The notes beneath the pieces are model-generated. The model was given only the letters and a program-made list of their open reading frames with translations. It was not told the DNA's origin and did no database searches. This document shows positions 44,532 to 57,109 of a DNA stretch of 64,000 nt, piece after piece; positions within the stretch are counted from its first letter, which is position 1, and the number at the start of each line of letters is the position of its first letter. A program made the position numbers and the translations under genes. This stretch comes from Gerris lacustris (Eukaryota; Arthropoda; Insecta; Hemiptera; Gerridae): assembly GCA_951217055.1 (NCBI GenBank), contig OX578286.1, positions 13,727,050 to 13,791,049 of the forward strand. Reading direction: 5' to 3'.

Positions 44532-44951
44532 AGGTTTGTTCCAACCAAGCATTGTACAGTCCGCGGGATAGTCACGGGCATGCGCAATGGATAAAGCCCG
44601 TTCCAAGCCGACTTGTGACAGTGTTTCGTACCGTCCACGAAACTGTTCCAACCCGGGCAGGGATTGTTTGCGAACCGTTCGCTGTACGGTCCCAACGATC
44701 CTCTGACAATACCATGTACTGGTTTGTATGACATGCGCAGTTATGTCAATAGTCACAAATATCAACAGGAAGGTTCCCTAACTGTTATTTCCTTAAATGT
44801 TTTTAATACAAAGCGAATTATAGTCCTAAACCCTTTCCAACGTGACATGATTTTACTACAGTACAATGTTAGCGCATGCGTATAAAACCTGTCCTGAACT
44901 ATTCCCAAACGATCCGCGGTACGGTACAAATAGGAGGGTTGGAACAAACCT
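44532..44951. mobile_element. 420-bp MITE with AGGTTTGTTCCAACC ends
   Basis: AGGTTTGTTCCAACC at the left is exactly mirrored by GGTTGGAACAAACCT at the right, with partial pairing further in (CCGCGG both sides). ATA abuts each end (44529-44531 and 44952-44954), a possible 3-bp target duplication. The interior has several GCATGCGC palindromes. It begins 28 bp after the poly-A edge of the previous element. No coding capacity. Confidence 0.85.
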
Positions 44952-45577
44952 ATAGTGAGTTGGAAATTGCAAATTTATCAAATAGTGGTTTGGAAATAAC
45001 ACTTCAAATCTATTTTAATTACGTCCTCAGCTAAGGAAATTGAAGAAAAGTTGTGCTATTTGGTCCATTACTCACGCCCATAATTTGGATGAAAATTATT
45101 TTTTTATTGGTTTGATAAGGATTCAACCTCTGATATACGATTCAGTTATAAAAAATTGGCATTCCCATTTAAGACTTTAAAATTGCAGTTCACTAAGGAT
45201 GCCCATTTAAGAATATAAATTATTCCTTTTCAGGGAGCTGCCATTTAAGATTTTAAAGTCACCATTAACAAGACCATTTCAAGAGAGCGTTGTTGCCATC
45301 TAATAGTTTTTGTTTAAAATCACTAAAACTTTTACTCGCGGGTAATTTTTCATGAAACTGAATAAGAGAGAAAACCCATTTATTCAATGCTACAATTGTT
45401 TACAGTAAAGTAGAGTTAACACACTTCTTTCTTTGTTTGTATTATACTAACTTATAAATCGGCCAAAGCCGTGGATGGCCTATGGGATTCTAATTCTCGA
45501 TTGTACGTAACCGAAACATAATGTCATAAAAGGTAATATTGTAACATTTAATAAATTAGGATTTGTTGGCAATTTGT

Positions 45578-45892
45578 TATTTTTTTAGATTGTTACTCCC
45601 CTATGATATTTTAGAATATAAACGAATTTGACTAAATAACTATTAAGACAAAGGGATGCTTAGTCCAATGTACTTTCGGACAAAGGAATATCAAACTTCT
45701 GTTTTTATAAGGGGAGTAACAGTCTAAAGATGATCATTGCGTACATCTTCTTGAGATTGTTACTCCCCTTTTTTGTTTAGAAGGGGAGTAACAGTCTAAA
45801 TAAGACCGTTGCGTACACCTTCTTGAGATTGTTACTCCTCTCTGTTTTTTATATAAGGGTAGTAACAATCTAAAGAAGTGCCTACAATTTAA
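45578..45892. mobile_element. MITE family B, copy 4 (expanded form)
   Basis: Contains the family core (GGACAAAGGAATATCAAAC) followed by three successive GTAACAATCTAAAGAAG-type inverted pairs separated by GCGTACATCTTCTTGAGATT or GCGTACACCTTCTTGAGATT. It is the longest copy; the internal hairpin module has been amplified. The left terminal repeat is degraded by T insertions. Confidence 0.82.
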
Positions 45893-46224
45893 CAAATAGG
45901 ACAAGTTCATTAACAAGCAGAATCGGCTTATCGAGATGGCGGGCATTTAAAAGTTAGTTTTAGCTGATTTTTGAACCATCTAATAATAATGATATGAAAA
46001 CTACGCCTTTATATGCATTTTTATTGTTCAAACGCAATGAATTTACTACGAATTTTCAAGTCCAATCCGCTCCCGAGATATTACACTTTTAAGATTTTGG
46101 GGATGATTTTTTTTCTTTTCTCACTAAACATGCGACGTAAGTTTTAGCTCAGAGAACCCCGTTTTCTGTTTTTTGACAAAGAATAACTGTGATATTTTTA
46201 ATATTATTTTGATTTTGCAATCTT

Positions 46225-47070
46225 CCTTACTTAGTCGTCCCCTTATACCTCTAAGGGTGTCGGGGATTGCAGAGAGCATACCACAGTCTTCTGTCTGTTG
46301 TGGCCTTTCTTTTTGCCTCATTCCAGGAGATGCCTTTTCCTTTAAGGGCGTCCACAACGTCTTCCTACTTGCATCTAGGACGTCCTCTTGGTCTTCTTCC
46401 TTCAGGCCTCCCAAGCCATACGTGGGAACCTTCCTTCTGGCATCCTTGTCACATGTCCAAACCAACGGAGCTGATGTTCAATAAATTCAGATACAGGATG
46501 CTAAGATTAGCTCTTATATTTTGGTTTCGTATTCGATCTCATCGTGTTTTTCCCTCCACTCTACGAAGGTATCTCATCTCCGCTGCTTGAACTCTGCTCC
46601 TGTTTTTGCATGCGAAGATTCAGCACTATATAGGTAAGGGTAGGCCAGTATATGGACTTGGAAACTGCCTTTTTTGTGTCCTTGCTGATTTCTCTCTTTC
46701 CTATAAAGCTTCAGCTGAGGGCGTGGTATCATCTTCCTGCTGCTGCCACTCTGTTGATGATCTCAGCATCTAGAGTGCTATTTTCGTCGTGCCTAAGTAT
46801 TTAAAGGTCTCCACCTGCTCTAGGTACTCACCTCTGAGACGGATGTTATGTGGTATGGGGCTTCATGCAATGATCATAGTAGTGGTATTGGCCACACTAA
46901 TGACCATGTGACGGCGTCGCATCTCTTCCTCCCATATATTGAGATTATTTTGCAGCTGCTGAGCATTTCGGGCCAGTAGGGCCACATCGTATACAAAAGC
47001 CGTCTCTGATAATATATTGACCGGCTGTAGCCTCCAGTTTCCAACCCTAAACTCCTTTGTGCGCCGCTAA
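46225..47070 (-). pseudogene. LINE reverse transcriptase and C-terminus, broken
   Basis: In order on the minus strand: FVYDVALLARNAQQLQ (the FADD box with its central residues changed), WEEEMRRR, YLEQVETFKYLG, a RVAAAGR-like block, AVSKSIYWPTLTY, SRVQAAEMRYLRRVEGKT, DRIRNQNIRANLS, RWFGHVTRMPEGRFPRM and GISWNEAKRK. These are the late reverse transcriptase blocks and the conserved C-terminal region of one LINE family (RTE- or CR1-like; clade not settled). Many frame shifts and stops break it. A smaller fragment is at 35835-36115. Confidence 0.88.
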
Positions 47071-47079
47071 TCTACTTTT

Positions 47080-47775
47080 AAATATTATTTAAGTTTACTG
47101 ACATACATTTTATTATCAGTTATTACTGACATTGTAGCCCGAAACTGTTATTTCTGAAAATATTAGAATCCACCTCTTTTTCGAAGACCTTATATTTACA
47201 GTAAAACATATTTTGCAATAAGATCTTCTTAGTTACACCCTGATGAGTACACTTAAAATAATTTAACACTCACTTTAATGTTACTACACGTACAGATTTT
47301 TTCATTCTAATATTCCTATGTGTTTTCCTCAAAAATACAAAGTTTAGGCACATTATAGAAATAAGTAAAGAATCTTTCGCATCATATATTATATCATACA
47401 TATTATTCTACTAAATTACATATAATTCTTTTTACAAAAAATATTTACAAGAATGAAATAGAAGAATATTTAAAAGAATTGAAAAAATAATAAAAACGAG
47501 AATAAAAAAATAACCGTATGAAATATGAACTAAACTTAAGTTTTTGTTATTTATGTTGCTTGTATTTATTTTTAAAAAATGTTCAAGAGTCATGATTTTT
47601 ATTACGAAAAACTACAGAAATTATTTTGTCTTTAGTTTGTCTTGTTATTTTTCTCTCTCTCTTCGTCTCTTATGGTTTTGTAAATGTTTAAATTTTTTAT
47701 AAGGTTTTCCTCTTTTTTTATATATAAAATAAAAATCCAACCCGAGGTTTTTCCAGACTTTTCATATTGCGGTCC

Positions 47776-47847
<72 letters not shown>

Positions 47848-48990
47848 CTCTTGACTTTTCTATAATATTTTCCTTTCTTCAGCTTTGCCTCTTCAACCAA
47901 CTATTGTACATTGAATTGAGCCAGAATTACTTTATAAGAGGAAAGACAAGGATGGGGAATACCCCCTTCATAGTCTTTTACGTGTTTTTGAAAATAGTCT
48001 AAAGACGGGGTTGCAATGTCAACCCTTCCCAAAAAAAACTTCCCCCTCTTTTGTATTGTTGAGTTTTTTTCAACTTAGTAGTTTTAGAGACATGAGGCGG
48101 GTTTTTTTCCTTTTTTTGGCGGGAAAAAAATGAGCAACTGCACTTCAACTAATTGCGTTTTTCAAGGATTTTCGTTTTTTGAGAGAGTTTTTTTTACCCG
48201 TCCTCTTCTTTTTTTGTAAGATTATTTTTTTTTTTAATTTAATAATAATAGATTCAGTTCGGTGAACTTTGCACGACAGTAAATGTTATGTTATTGTATT
48301 TTTTTTTTTTTTTTTCTATTTGTTAAAAAGTTATAGTTATCTATATCTATATATATATATAAAATTAAAGTTTTGCCTTTACATTGGTCAGAATTGAAAA
48401 TTGTTTCTATACTTTTTCATTTTATACATTCCGAAAACCGAATTCGGCCTTAACTTTTTCGTGTACGTGTGTCTGCCGCCCTAGTCAAACTTTATAAGCG
48501 CAAAACTGGCAATGCGAAATCGATTACTTTTTTTTTAGAGGTGAGCGCAAAAATGTTGCGCAATTTGTAGGCTTGGTTTCATCGAAAAATATTGAGTTGA
48601 ACCAAAGTTATTCACAATTGTATAGAAATAATAACCTAAAAAATTATGATTTCCTGTTTCTGTTGACACCATAACCAAAACCCACACACTCGTTAATCAA
48701 AATTATTTGGGTACTTCTAGACCATCTAAAGACTCGCGGTTTTTTGAGTTTGCTCGGAAATTGGCCCTAAACGACTGGGAGAAATCCGAAAAGTTTAAAA
48801 CAAAATTGTATCCCCTCCCCTTAAAAAATTAAAGATGGCAGACGCAACTTTAAAGTTCTTATAGAGGCTTATTGCTGCTAAACGGGAAGTCGTATCGAAA
48901 AGCAGATTTCACCAGCTGTAACTGATTTTAAAAGATCTACAACTTTGGTCCTATGACATTTTGACCTCCATCGGTTCTACCTTAAATAGA
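47080..48990. other. AT-rich stretch with (TA)n
   Basis: (TA)n at 47780-47840, poly-T runs near 48220 and 48300-48316, and otherwise no bounded repeat or gene that I can support. Confidence 0.5.
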
Positions 48991-49009
48991 GCTAAATTTT
49001 ATATTTAAA

Positions 49010-49102
49010 AAGAGATAAAGATTTTGAGCTCTTATGGCGTCCGCAATTGTTGACCGATTTAATTTCTAATAGGGGTTCTTAAACCTCACACTAATGCTCT
49101 TT
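49010..49102 (+). repeat. Dispersed repeat V, plus copy
   Basis: GAGCTCTTATGGCG, TTGACCGATTTAATTTCTAA and TGCTCTTTAAATCG are matched on the minus strand at 52826-52908. Part of a longer repeat that may extend left to about 48660. Confidence 0.6.
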
Positions 49103-49329
49103 AAATCGAATATTTATTATTTTATTAATTTTTTCTAGAACTTAACTTATTAAATATTTACTCGTGCAACTACCGTATTGAGAAAAGAGACAGGTGATTA
49201 AATTAATGCACCATCATGGTTGATGACTGTTCAATGACTTCCCACTCTAATTAGTTTTGACTAAGTTTATACCTTCTTTAGAATTGCAATTTATTACTAT
49301 ATTACTTAGTTTCTGTTGGTTATTGCTTC

Positions 49330-49910
49330 CGAGTTTACCGAAGGTAACGGAAGCATTGTGTTCACTTTTGAGAACGAAAAACTTTTATGCCTCCGATTTT
49401 AAAAATTCCAAGACAGAAATCCGTTTCAGACATCAGGGAACATTTTTGGTCTCGTGTCTGTCTGTCTGTCTGCCTGTCTGTCGGTCTGTGTGTCCGGGAA
49501 TTATGAAACGTGCGACAATAACTTGAGTAAATGTCGACCGATTTTGATGAAATTTGGTAGACATGTTCATTTTACCAATGCTCAGGACGAGTTCGTTGGA
49601 CAACGTTATCCGTCCAAGCGTTTACGAGTAACGCTCGCGTAAACGTGAACTTTAAATTTAAAATTGGAATTTTAGGTCGGGGAAAAATTTTAACTTCATC
49701 TATTATATGAGACAAACATTTTTTTCAAATACAATTTTTTAGTAACTCCAACAGCGACACCGCTATGAAGTGTTAAAGATCGCTAAAACTATTAATAGTT
49801 TTTACAAAATAAATAATATTACAATAAAGTAATATAACAATAATTGTTATAGTACATGATAGGATGCGAGGAAGCTATGTGCCACACTAATTGGCAGTCT
49901 ATTTTATATT
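49330..49910 (+). repeat. Repeat family R/R2 with SINE S2 head at the end
   Basis: Starts CCGAGTTTACCGAAGGTAAC, runs through TTTCAGACATCAGGGAAC, a (TCTG)n tract (49457-49492), AATTTGGTAGACATGTTCAT and AACGCTCGCGTAAACG, as in 58090-58210 and 30300-30420. It ends at 49850-49905 in the complement of the S2 SINE head (GAAGCTATGTGCCACACTAA). Confidence 0.65.
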
Positions 49911-49957
49911 TAATATTAATAATAATAATAATAATTTAATTTTAATTTATATTAATA

Positions 49958-52103
49958 CTAGCTGGGTACCCGTGCTTCGCTACGGAGTGTTATTATAATT
50001 AGATAAGTTTATAAACAACCATAATGAAACATATAAATTATTTTACTATGCAAGAATATCTAGATTCTATCTCTCCCACCTATTTCTATACCCCCTCCTC
50101 TCCTCTTTGATAAGCTAATTACAAATATCCTAAATTCGCTCCCTCCCCTAAATTAAAATATTTCTAAACTGTACATAAAAACTATTACTGTACTCTTAAA
50201 GAGCTTTTGCATCATGAAGGGTATTCATTACATTGACCCCGTATTCATTACTTGTACCATACCTCTGTGCACCAAACTTAAATTTCGAAAATTCATGTAG
50301 GCTGTAATTTTCCCCTTGCTTTGAAGGACAAGTAGGCAAATTTTTATTGACATCGAACTAAAACTGTAGATTTGTATAAAGAACATACTCACACATACGT
50401 TGATTTTTATATATATAGCTATAAATTTCCATTTTACCCCCTCCTAAATAAAATTGTACATAACAACAATTACTTTTCTCTTAAAGTGCTTTTTAACGAT
50501 ATGCATCATATGGAGGGAATCCATTACTTTGACACTTTTACACCGTACCCCTTTGTACCAAAATTTAAATTACGAAAATTCATGTAGACAGTGACCTCCC
50601 CCTTGCTTTGAAGGGAAAGTAAGTAAATATTCATCAAATTGGGATACAACTGTAGATTTGTATAAAAGACATACCCTCATACAGACACTTCTTTTTATAT
50701 AAGATATAGCTATATTTTTCCATTTTACCCCCTCCTAAATGAAAACACATATGACAAAACTGTACATAACAACAATTAATGTAACCTTAAAGAGCTTTTC
50801 AACGATATCTATCATAAAGGGTATTCAGTCCTTTGACCCCGTATTCATTATTGTACCCTGTTTCCTGTGTACCAAAATTTAAATTTCGAAAATTCATGTA
50901 GACACTGATTTTTTCTTCCTTTGAAGGTCAAGTGTGCATTTTTTGATCGAGATCGGACTAAAACTATGGATTTGTATAAAGAACATACACACATACGTTG
51001 ACTTTTAGATATATTTTTCCATTTACCCCCTAAATGCACGTAAAAACAATTATTGTACTCTTAAAGAGCTTTTCAACACTATGCACCATGAAGGGATTTC
51101 AACTTTGACATTTGTACCCCGTACCCCTTTGTACCAAAACTTAAATTTCGAACATTTATGTAGACAGAGATCTTCCCCTTGCTTTGAAGGTCAAGTGAGC
51201 AAATTTTCAACGAGATTGAATTAAAACTGTTGATTTTTATAAAGAACATAAACACACTCACGTTGACACACTCACGTCACACATACGTTGACTTTTATAG
51301 ATATAGATATACATTTCCATTTTATTCCCTCCTAAATAATAATATGACAAAAACGTACTTAACAAAAATTACTGTACTCTTAAAAAGCTTTTCAACGATA
51401 TGCATCATGAAGGGTATCCATTACTTGACATTTGTACCCCGTACCTCTGTGTACCAAAATTTTAATTCCGTAAATGATGTAGGCAGTGACCTTCACCTTG
51501 TTTGGAAGAAAAAGAGTGTAAATATTCATCAAATTGGGATAAAACTGTAGATTTGTATAAAAGACATTCTCTTTTATAGATAATCTTCTTTCTATATATA
51601 GATATAGTTATATTTTCCATTTTACCCCCCTCCTAAATGAAAATATGACAAAACTACACATAACAACAATTACTGTACCCTTAAAGAGCTTTTCAACGAT
51701 ATGCATCACGAAGGGTATTCATTATTTTGATCCCGTATTCATTACTTGTACCCCGTACCCCTGTGTACCAAAATTGAAATTTTGAAAATTCACGTAGACC
51801 TTGATTGTTTCCTTGCTTTGAAGGTCAAGTGTGCAAATTTTCATCGAGATCGGACTAAAACTGTAGATTTGTATAAAGAACATACACACACACACACACA
51901 CACACACATACGTTGACTTTTATATATATAGATTTTTAATATTTTAACATTTTATATTAATGTTTTTTCATTGTCTGCTACCTCGGAAAAAATAGCATAT
52001 GCTACACGACTGTGAAGTGTTTTTTCTTTACCGCGGCAATAACATTTACTCCCCCCCCCCCCCCCCCTTATACTAATTTTATGTTCACAATACCAACGAA
52101 ACC
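49958..52103 (-). mobile_element. Helitron-like modular element, copy B
   Basis: Left edge A-CTAGCTGGGTACCCG with hairpin CCGTGCTTCGCTACGG at 49970-49985, as in copy A. Six modules of about 300 bp start near 50088, 50436, 50726, 51026, 51325 and 51625, each with an ACCCCC(T)CCTAAAT-type start, CTTAAAGAGCTTTTCAAC, a TGTACC..GTACC block and a TATATATAG-type spacer. A (CA)n tract is at 51886-51908, poly-C at 52052-52067, and ACCAACGAAACCCT near the right end. The short frames on it are shadows of the modules. No Rep/helicase gene is present, so it is non-autonomous. Confidence 0.6.
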
Positions 52104-52825
52104 CTTTTTACGCGAGACTTCACGCACAACCAATTATTTAATAAAGAAATAAGTTTCTTCCCTGTAAGTAATTTTATTGTAACGCCAGCTGATGCAATAT
52201 GTTAGAAAAAGGACTTGCTGCAACTAATTTTAAGAATGTGCAACCCCTGAGGTAAAGGCTAGTTGTTAATGTTATTTGAATGGTTATTTTATGTGTATAA
52301 GTAGCTTAGTCACGTAATTAGGAATGGAATGGTTGGTAATTTGGTGGAAGTCTGATATTACTCTATCTCTGTTTCCTAGAAATAATCTTCACTTAGAAAT
52401 CAATACAGCTCTTCGTAGAATTTCAGCTATTTTAATTATTATACCCCTTCTCTCTCTCTCTCGAAGTATTATCTAATTCTGTGACATAATGTATTTTGTA
52501 TGAAAATATCTAGCTGATGTCGAAATACAGTTTTTTTTTATAATCAAGCTTTAATTAATTATTTGTTATTTATATATCTGAGCGTAAGGTAGTGCGCAAG
52601 TCTAAGTTTAAGCAAGAACGTAGTGTCTCTATTTACGATATATATTCCTCTTAAGATGGGCTTTTGAAATTTGAAACATATTAAGCAGTAAAAAATTGAG
52701 TACTTACCATTTAGCTTTTTTCAAAAGGGTAGAGTTTCCATGTATATGCATTTTTGTTTTGCATCCATGATTTGCATACTGACTGACTCATCAACATTAT
52801 ATTGATTATGGAAAAAAAATCGATT

Positions 52826-52908
52826 TAAAGGGCATTAGCGTGTGAGATTTGAGACCTCTAATAAGAAATAAAATCGGTCATTAATTGCTGAAGCTATAAG
52901 AGAGATAA
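52826..52908 (-). repeat. Dispersed repeat V, minus copy
   Basis: Complement of 49010-49102 with moderate divergence; it contains GATTTAAAGGGCATTAGCG and ATAAAATCGGTCATTAATTG. Confidence 0.6.
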
Positions 52909-53063
52909 AAAAAAAAAATAATAATAATATTAGTAAGTCATAATAATAGTCATAAATTAAAAAATATTAATTAAATCTATCCAACTAAGGTACAGCCGAC
53001 GGAGGTACGAAAAGAGGTATAGAATCAAACTTGATGATCTTACAAAATCAGTAGCTGTTTGTG

Positions 53064-53065
<2 letters not shown>

Positions 53066-53151
<86 letters not shown>
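53066..53151. repeat. (TA)n microsatellite
   Basis: About 43 TA units, directly left of a repeat fragment with GATTGACTGACTGACTGAC. Confidence 0.97.
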
Positions 53152-53153
<2 letters not shown>

Positions 53154-53309
53154 ATATATCTATAATATAAGTGGCAATGTCCTGATTGACTGACTGACTG
53201 ACTGACATAGAATCAACGCACAGCAAAATCTGCTTAACCGAGAGACTTGAAATTTTGAGGATATACTCGGTTCATATCATAGGCATCCACTAAGAAAGGA
53301 TTTTGCGAA

Positions 53310-53525
53310 ATTTTTATTTTTGTACCCAGGGGTACGAGGTACAAATGTCAAAGTAATTAATACTTTTAATGATTCAAAGCAAGGGGAAAAGGGGAAGGTC
53401 ACTGACTTCATGCATTTTCGAAATTTTGATTTTGGTACACAGGGGTACGGGGTACAAATGTCAAAGTAATGAAACCCTTCACGATGCATACCGTTGAAAA
53501 GCTCTTTAAGAGTGCTACGGAATAG
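53310..53525 (-). repeat. 300-bp-family modules, minus strand
   Basis: Contains GGGGTACGGGGTACAAATGT and GAAAAGCTCTTTAAGAGTG, the complement of the module landmarks in copies A and B. One and a half modules, without a Helitron-like end. Confidence 0.8.
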
Positions 53526-53529
53526 CTAC

Positions 53530-55050
53530 GGAACTTTTGATGTGTTCATTATTGAAACTCCAATTAAGAAAAACTAAACTATGATTTAACATCAATCTTT
53601 CCAAATTAGGTCCGCATATGCCTATTTGATCATCTGGGATGTAATGGACTGTATATAAGATGGAATGTTCCTTTAAGGGAAAAGGCAAAGGAACAAGTAA
53701 ATGGTAAGAAAGAAAAGGTTGATAAAATGTCAAATGGTTCACGAACAGTTTCCTGCCAAACGAACGGACACCTGCAAAACCTTAGCGTGCAATGGATTTG
53801 TGGTGGGGGCAAGAGAAGAGGTTCCATGTCCTTTCTCAATAGATCGCGCCTCTAGGGTCGATTAGGGAAGGAAGGTTTTAGTACGAAGATGAGGATCGTA
53901 CAAAATCAGAGCTTCGTTGACTGTACTATAAACCTATATTTAAATTGTTTAAATAATTACTATAATAAATCACAAATTATTAAAAGTTTTCATTACAACT
54001 AAAACAAAAGTTTCAATACTTAGTCAAATGAAAGTTAGAGGTAGAATTAAGCCGAGTACTGTTATATAAACTATACAACAATTTGGTTCATCTTTGTTTA
54101 AAATGTATGATCAATTTGTAAGTTAAATGCAATTAAGTTGTTTTAACTAACAAAGCCTTGGTTCAGTTAATGCAAGCTTAGTTAGTAGAATTGACAAGGC
54201 ATACTCATCTACTAATAATTCCGGAAAATTTGTAATTCTAAAACTTTGTTTAACTCTTAGAAGACATTGCGACAAATAACTAGTTATTTCTATCTTTGCC
54301 CCCCCCCCTCCTAGCCCTCAAGGTAAAACAAATTCAAAACTAAATTGAAAATTCCCTAAAGTTTTCCATCCTCTTCCATTTTAATCTGACAATTAAACTT
54401 TACTTGAAAACTAGTTGGAATGAATTCTCTCTTTCCTCCCTATATTTCTACTCTTCACTATCTGGTTTTATTTAGATTTTATATAAAACACCGAAATTGT
54501 GTTTTCTCTTCCAACTCCCTTCCCCCCCTCTCTAAAAAAAAAAAAGTTTCAATGATTATTCAAATATTTGAAAATTTTAAAAAACACTTTCAATTCGAGT
54601 TAAATTCGTCACTTTTTACTTTTTTTCATGCAAATAATAAAAAGTTTATTTTTTTTTTGTTATCTTGAATTTATTCTTTATTGTATTTAGCCATTAATAT
54701 TAACAATACATTTTGGTTGTTAAACAGGTTTTTTTTTTGGTAATTAAGGCAAAAATGGATTAATTAACTAAAAATTTAAAAACTTTTACAACGCCCGAAA
54801 ATTCTATTATTCTTACATAAAAAAGCGATTTTTTTTTTTTTTTTTTTTGTTAATTTCCATCTCTAATCCTTATTGAAAAAGCTTTCTTACTGTGATTATT
54901 ATTAGAATTCTTTTACAATTTACATAATACACCTATAATAATAAAAATCGCGAGTTTTAATGTTTTTTCCCCTGTTCAATCTTTTCTCTTTAATTGAAAG
55001 AAAATTGAATCTAAAGAAATACTTCTAATTAAACATTTTTCCTGAAAAAA
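53530..55050. other. AT-rich stretch, nothing recognised
   Basis: A less AT-rich patch at 53600-53880 has short frames on the minus strand without known motifs. The remainder holds poly-A/T tracts only. Confidence 0.45.
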
Positions 55051-55067
55051 AAGCATCTGATTACTTA

Positions 55068-55364
55068 GTAGTAGTAGTAGTAGTAGTCTAGTACTTCCTA
55101 CTAGAACGGGTAGGACGAACCACTTGTTCAAACCTAGCAATTAGGCCATCACTTAGGCCCTTTTTACGCCCCGCGGTAGAGAGTTTTAGCCACTTCACAC
55201 ATCATACATATGTACATTGTACCGCCGAAGTGAGCATGATGTGATCAATAGTGAGCCATATAAATCAGAGCGTCACGGCGAGGAATCGAAACCCATCTCG
55301 TTCCACTCATGATTCAGTGATGGCCAAGCAGACGTGGTTTAACCCACACGGCCATGCTGGCTCT
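55068..55364 (-). mobile_element. Complete tRNA-derived SINE, family S5, with 14-bp TSD
   Basis: On the minus strand the head has an A box TGGCCGTGTGGG (plus 55343-55354) and a B box GGTTTCGATTCC (plus 55282-55293) spaced as in a tRNA. A unique body of about 200 bp and a (TAC)n tail follow. The perfect 14-mer CATCTGATTACTTA flanks it (55054-55067 and 55365-55378), proving target-primed insertion by LINE machinery. It is full length as far as can be judged and little decayed. The internal promoter may be functional. Confidence 0.92.
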
Positions 55365-55468
55365 CATCTGATTACTTACAACTTTTCTAGATTACAATGG
55401 ATCTTTTGAATGCTTTTAAGCAAAAGCCGTTTTAGACCATTTTAGTTTAACTTAATAACCCAACACTT

Positions 55469-56204
55469 AATCTCAGAGAGTCAAGATATGTTTCACAAAA
55501 TGCCATGTGTATACTCTCGGTAGGACCCCCGAGAGAGAGAGAGAGTACTGAGAGAGTACCAATTTTCCGGTGGAATCCGCGTTAAGAAGGGGTTGTCACA
55601 TCTTCAAAGGTGTGGTGGGTGCATCGTGATGTTGACTCGAAGCAAACACACCATATATTGACGACTGGAGAGAAGAACGTTTTTATACGTTATTTTTATA
55701 GTAGATTGTACCTGAATTTCTCGGGGGTTCCTTTACTCGGGGTAATCCTTTGTGTTGTCCTTAGAGTACAGCTACGCACTCGCAATTAACCCGACACCCT
55801 TTGACTCGGACTCGGGCTCAATAACCGATTTGGTGGAGGGAGCTCCGAGACTCAACCGCGGGCATAAGAGCGTACGCTGGACACTCGAAAACACAACTAA
55901 CTAAGGGCATACGAGCGTACTCTGTCACTCCACAACTCAACCGATGGCATACGAGCGTACTCGGTACACTCCAAAACATAACCGAGGCCATACGAGCATA
56001 CTTTATACACGCCAAACACAACCTAAGGCATTCGAGCGTAATCTGTTCACTCCAAAACACAATACGAACGTCCTCGGTGAGACACTCGGTGAGACAACCG
56101 AGGGTGCAAGGGTACAATGTACGCAGTACACTCTCTCTCTCGGGCGTCCCTCCGAGAGTATACACATGGCATTTGTGTGAAACATGTCTTGACTCTCTGA
56201 GATT
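55469..56204. mobile_element. Foldback element with internal tandem repeats
   Basis: About 85-bp terminal inverted repeats: AATCTCAGAGAGTCAAGA at the left, TCTTGACTCTCTGAGATT at the right, continuing through ATGCCATGTGTATACTCTCG and a CT/GA-rich zone. The core carries about five units of 40-47 bp (55855-56075) with GGGCATACGAGCGTACTC. The short frames over it come from these repeats. No TSD was recognised. Confidence 0.88.
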
Positions 56205-56259
56205 CGAATCATCGCCAGGAATATTGATAAAGACAACATTATTGTATTATATTAGGTAA

Positions 56260-57105
56260 CTGAGTAGATATATAATAACCCAAATCTAAGGGATGATCCC
56301 TTAGATTCCCCCTAGATTGAATCCCCCCCTAGATAGATCCTCCCCCCCCCCCCCCCCCTAGATTGAATTCTTTAGCTATATTTATGTATAATAAATAACA
56401 TATAATGTAACGGATTAAAGATGACTGCAAAGCATAAATAGAGAGATATCAAAACATTGATACCATGAACATTAAAGCTTGTATATTATACTCATATTAT
56501 GTTTACATTGATAACGGCTGAAATGATCAATGTACAACTGATTCAATAACGAAGGCAGGTCAGTTTGGGCTAGAGCCTCCGACAGTGAGCTCCCCTTACC
56601 ACACGCATATTAAATGAATTGTTTTTTATTAAACATCGCCAAAGGAAATCATTTACCGAAACCTTCAACCTTACGGTTATTGTTTCTCCGTATTCAACGG
56701 TCGACCATCAACGACATCTCCAGGCTTGATTAATTATTATTAATATTAATAAATTTATATTTGTGTTTGCAGATTAAAATTATTTACTAAAACTATTACT
56801 TGTTAAAACTTCAATATTCTAGAACCTAAAGCCTTAAAGTTTTAATAAATTATATTAGAACTGACCAATATATTTTAGATAAAGAATATGTTTAATTATA
56901 AAACTGTTTTATGTTAGATTGTTTAACTAATAACACCATTCAAATTTGTACTCGGTTAATTTTAACAAATCTTTAAAAATGTTTCAGATGGAGAATGCTG
57001 TTTCATTTTGATTCATCCCCGCAAATCTCACAAGGTAAAACATACATTTTATTAACCTTTCTTTACTCAAATAACGTTTACTTTCTTAAATACTTAATAT
57101 ACATG
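56260..57105. other. Non-coding stretch with poly-C palindromic patch
   Basis: At 56288-56372 short CTAGATTGAAT and CCTTAGATTC motifs surround poly-C (56342-56359). The remainder shows no gene or bounded repeat. Confidence 0.4.
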
Positions 57106-57109
57106 TAGA

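Noticed and set aside
44297..44734. Frames with poly-lysine or poly-phenylalanine
   Set aside because: They translate the 56-base poly-A tract and the neighbouring MITE.
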